42,700 nucleotides of DNA from the NCBI GenBank assembly GCA_964578625.1, contig CAZODQ010000017.1, forward strand, positions 1-42,700, in the 5' to 3' direction. Of this stretch, positions 41,978 to 42,700 are shown one piece after another. Under the pieces are notes generated by a model. The model made no database searches. It saw only the letters and a list, made by a program, of their open reading frames with translations, and had not been told where the DNA came from. The DNA comes from CAZBSE01 sp964578625 (GTDB lineage Bacteria; Actinomycetota; Humimicrobiia; Humimicrobiales; Humimicrobiaceae). The translations under genes and the position numbers were made by a program. The first letter of the stretch is position 1; each line of letters starts with the position of its first letter.

Positions 41978-42394
41978 TTAATTTTGCTCATCTCCCTGTT
42001 TCCAAAACACTATCTTCCAGCTTCCATCTTCCTCTCTTATAAGAGATACTTTTATATCCATGTACAGTTTCTCTTCTCCGTCATATGAATCAGTTAAATC
42101 TATACCTGCTATAGCTGCATTATTATTAATCTCTACATAATTAATATTTATGGAAATAATATCCGTAACATCTGCAAGATCCTGTTTAAAATCTTCCAAA
42201 TCTCCCCGGGATTTATCTCCGCTGCTTAAATACTCATATGCTTTCTGGTAATTTTTATCTTTAATTAAATCAAAGAATGAATCTAAAACTTCCGTTATCT
42301 TTTTAACATCATCTTCTATTGAAAAACCTTCTGTAAAAAAATTCTTTATACTTTTAAAAACAGTACAGGCAGAAAAACTTATACATAAAAACAC
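41978..42394 (-). CDS. small lipoprotein of unknown function
   Basis: The conventional start is GTG 42394, but that leaves only the C-terminal part of the signal (FLCISFSAC). The open frame continues upstream to an ATT at 42457 with GGGGAG 6 bases before it (42469-42464). With this start the N-terminus has basic residues (KSPKKKTLISR), a hydrophobic core and a lipobox FSAC with Cys at residue 31, a complete lipoprotein signal. The mature part (about 120 residues) resembles the Cys-less alpha/beta fold of small secreted proteins (NYQKAYEYLSSGDK, WKIVFWKQGD). I list the conventional start and favour ATT. Confidence 0.7.
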   Translation of the reverse strand: MFLCISFSACTVFKSIKNFFTEGFSIEDDVKKITEVLDSFFDLIKDKNYQKAYEYLSSGDKSRGDLEDFKQDLADVTDIISININYVEINNNAAIAGIDLTDSYDGEEKLYMDIKVSLIREEDGSWKIVFWKQGDEQN

Positions 42395-42569
42395 TATCAG
42401 GATTATTATTGAAATCCTGCTAATTAAAGTTTTTTTCTTAGGACTTTTAAAATAAATATTTATCTCCCCGAAACAGTTTTTTAAATCCGGTATAAAACAT
42501 ACACAAATTATAATTTAAAATTGACATTAATAAAAATTCACTGAATATAAAATGATTTATTGAGCCGTC

Positions 42570-42645
42570 GTTAGTGAAGAGCTGATTTAAAGCGCTATGT
42601 TTTTATAGAGCGGGTTGCCCCCTTTGTTGGTGAAGAGCCTATTAA
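42570..42645. repeat. two 20-bp imperfect direct repeats near the initiator tRNA
   Basis: GTTAGTGAAGAGCTGATTTA (42570-42589) and GTTGGTGAAGAGCCTATTAA (42626-42645) agree at most positions and lie in direct orientation, 56 bases apart. Between them a 7-bp stem with one mismatch (GCGCTAT, ATAGAGC) occurs. The TGAAGAGCC end resembles some transposon terminal repeats, but no transposase is seen. The rest of 42395-42569 is AT-rich with a perfect TATAAT on the minus strand near 42510. Confidence 0.5.
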
Positions 42646-42646
42646 T

Positions 42647-42700
42647 TGGTAGCGGGGATAGGATTTGAACCTATGACCTTCGGGTTATGAGCCCGACGAG
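42647..42700 (-). tRNA. initiator tRNA-Met (CAT), 5' part beyond the window
   Basis: The minus strand has the anticodon arm TCGGG-CTCATAA-CCCGA, with three G-C pairs next to the anticodon loop CAT as in initiator tRNAs, the T arm TAGGTTCAAATCCTA and the acceptor 3' side CCCCGCT-A, with CCA encoded at 42647-42649. The D arm and 5' acceptor lie beyond 42700. Confidence 0.9.

Overview
This window comes from an AT-rich (low-GC) bacterial chromosome. The signs are those of an anaerobe with a single membrane. Almost everything is on the minus strand, so transcription runs right to left; only one three-gene island near 23.6-25.3 kb is on the plus strand. Anaerobic metabolism is suggested by the MetF/MetV methylene-THF reductase pair, a tungstate importer with pterin-cofactor genes, a nickel-type ECF importer, and an orange-protein-like Fe-S/Mo cluster. 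The Tad pilus locus has no secretin, which fits a monoderm. The order tilS-hpt-ftsH-folE-folP-folBK is the arrangement familiar from Actinomycetota, so an uncultured low-GC actinobacterial lineage is my best guess, not a proven one.

Layout, left to right. 1-340: partial VOC-family gene and tRNA-Pro(CGG). 455-2424: dus and coaX. 2491-11444: a complete-looking Tad pilus assembly set in transcription order flp2, flp1, tadE, tadG, cpaB, tadZ, tadA, a VWA-TadB fusion and tadC. The two pilin genes are near-identical duplicates, each with its own promoter and downstream hairpin. 11760-18581: the molybdenum/tungsten cofactor locus, moeA, then a Moco/Tuco-type riboswitch with a terminator, then tupABC, moaA, moaC, a MOSC protein and a mogA-like gene. 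18706-21328: nikMNQO preceded by a dyad that matches a NikR operator form. 21431-23266: DUF89 protein, methyltransferase and J-domain protein. 23579-25323 (plus strand): methyltransferase, DUF1638 protein and OsmC. 25426-28131: metF, metV, an FmdB-type zinc ribbon and an MBL-fold protein. 28224-34001: the orange-protein-like cluster (two ferredoxin-MinD ATPases, two NifX/ORP-like proteins, a DUF134 regulator, two Gly-rich MPRGDGTGP proteins, a radical SAM protein and Mrp), headed by a sigma70-type promoter whose -10 box sits inside a 36-bp dyad. 34100-42394: folBK, folP, folE, ftsH, hpt, tilS, a YmdB-type phosphodiesterase and a lipoprotein. The window ends in a truncated initiator tRNA.

The regions fit together as metal and cofactor supply for anaerobic C1 metabolism: tungstate and nickel uptake, pterin cofactor assembly, folate synthesis and methylene-THF reduction, plus surface attachment by Tad pili. 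Most intriguing are the riboswitch-controlled tungsten operon, the dyad-flanked promoter of the orange-protein-like cluster, the twin pilin genes, and two genes whose best ribosome binding sites point to ATT or ATA initiation codons. Several genes use TTG starts with reasonable Shine-Dalgarno sequences.
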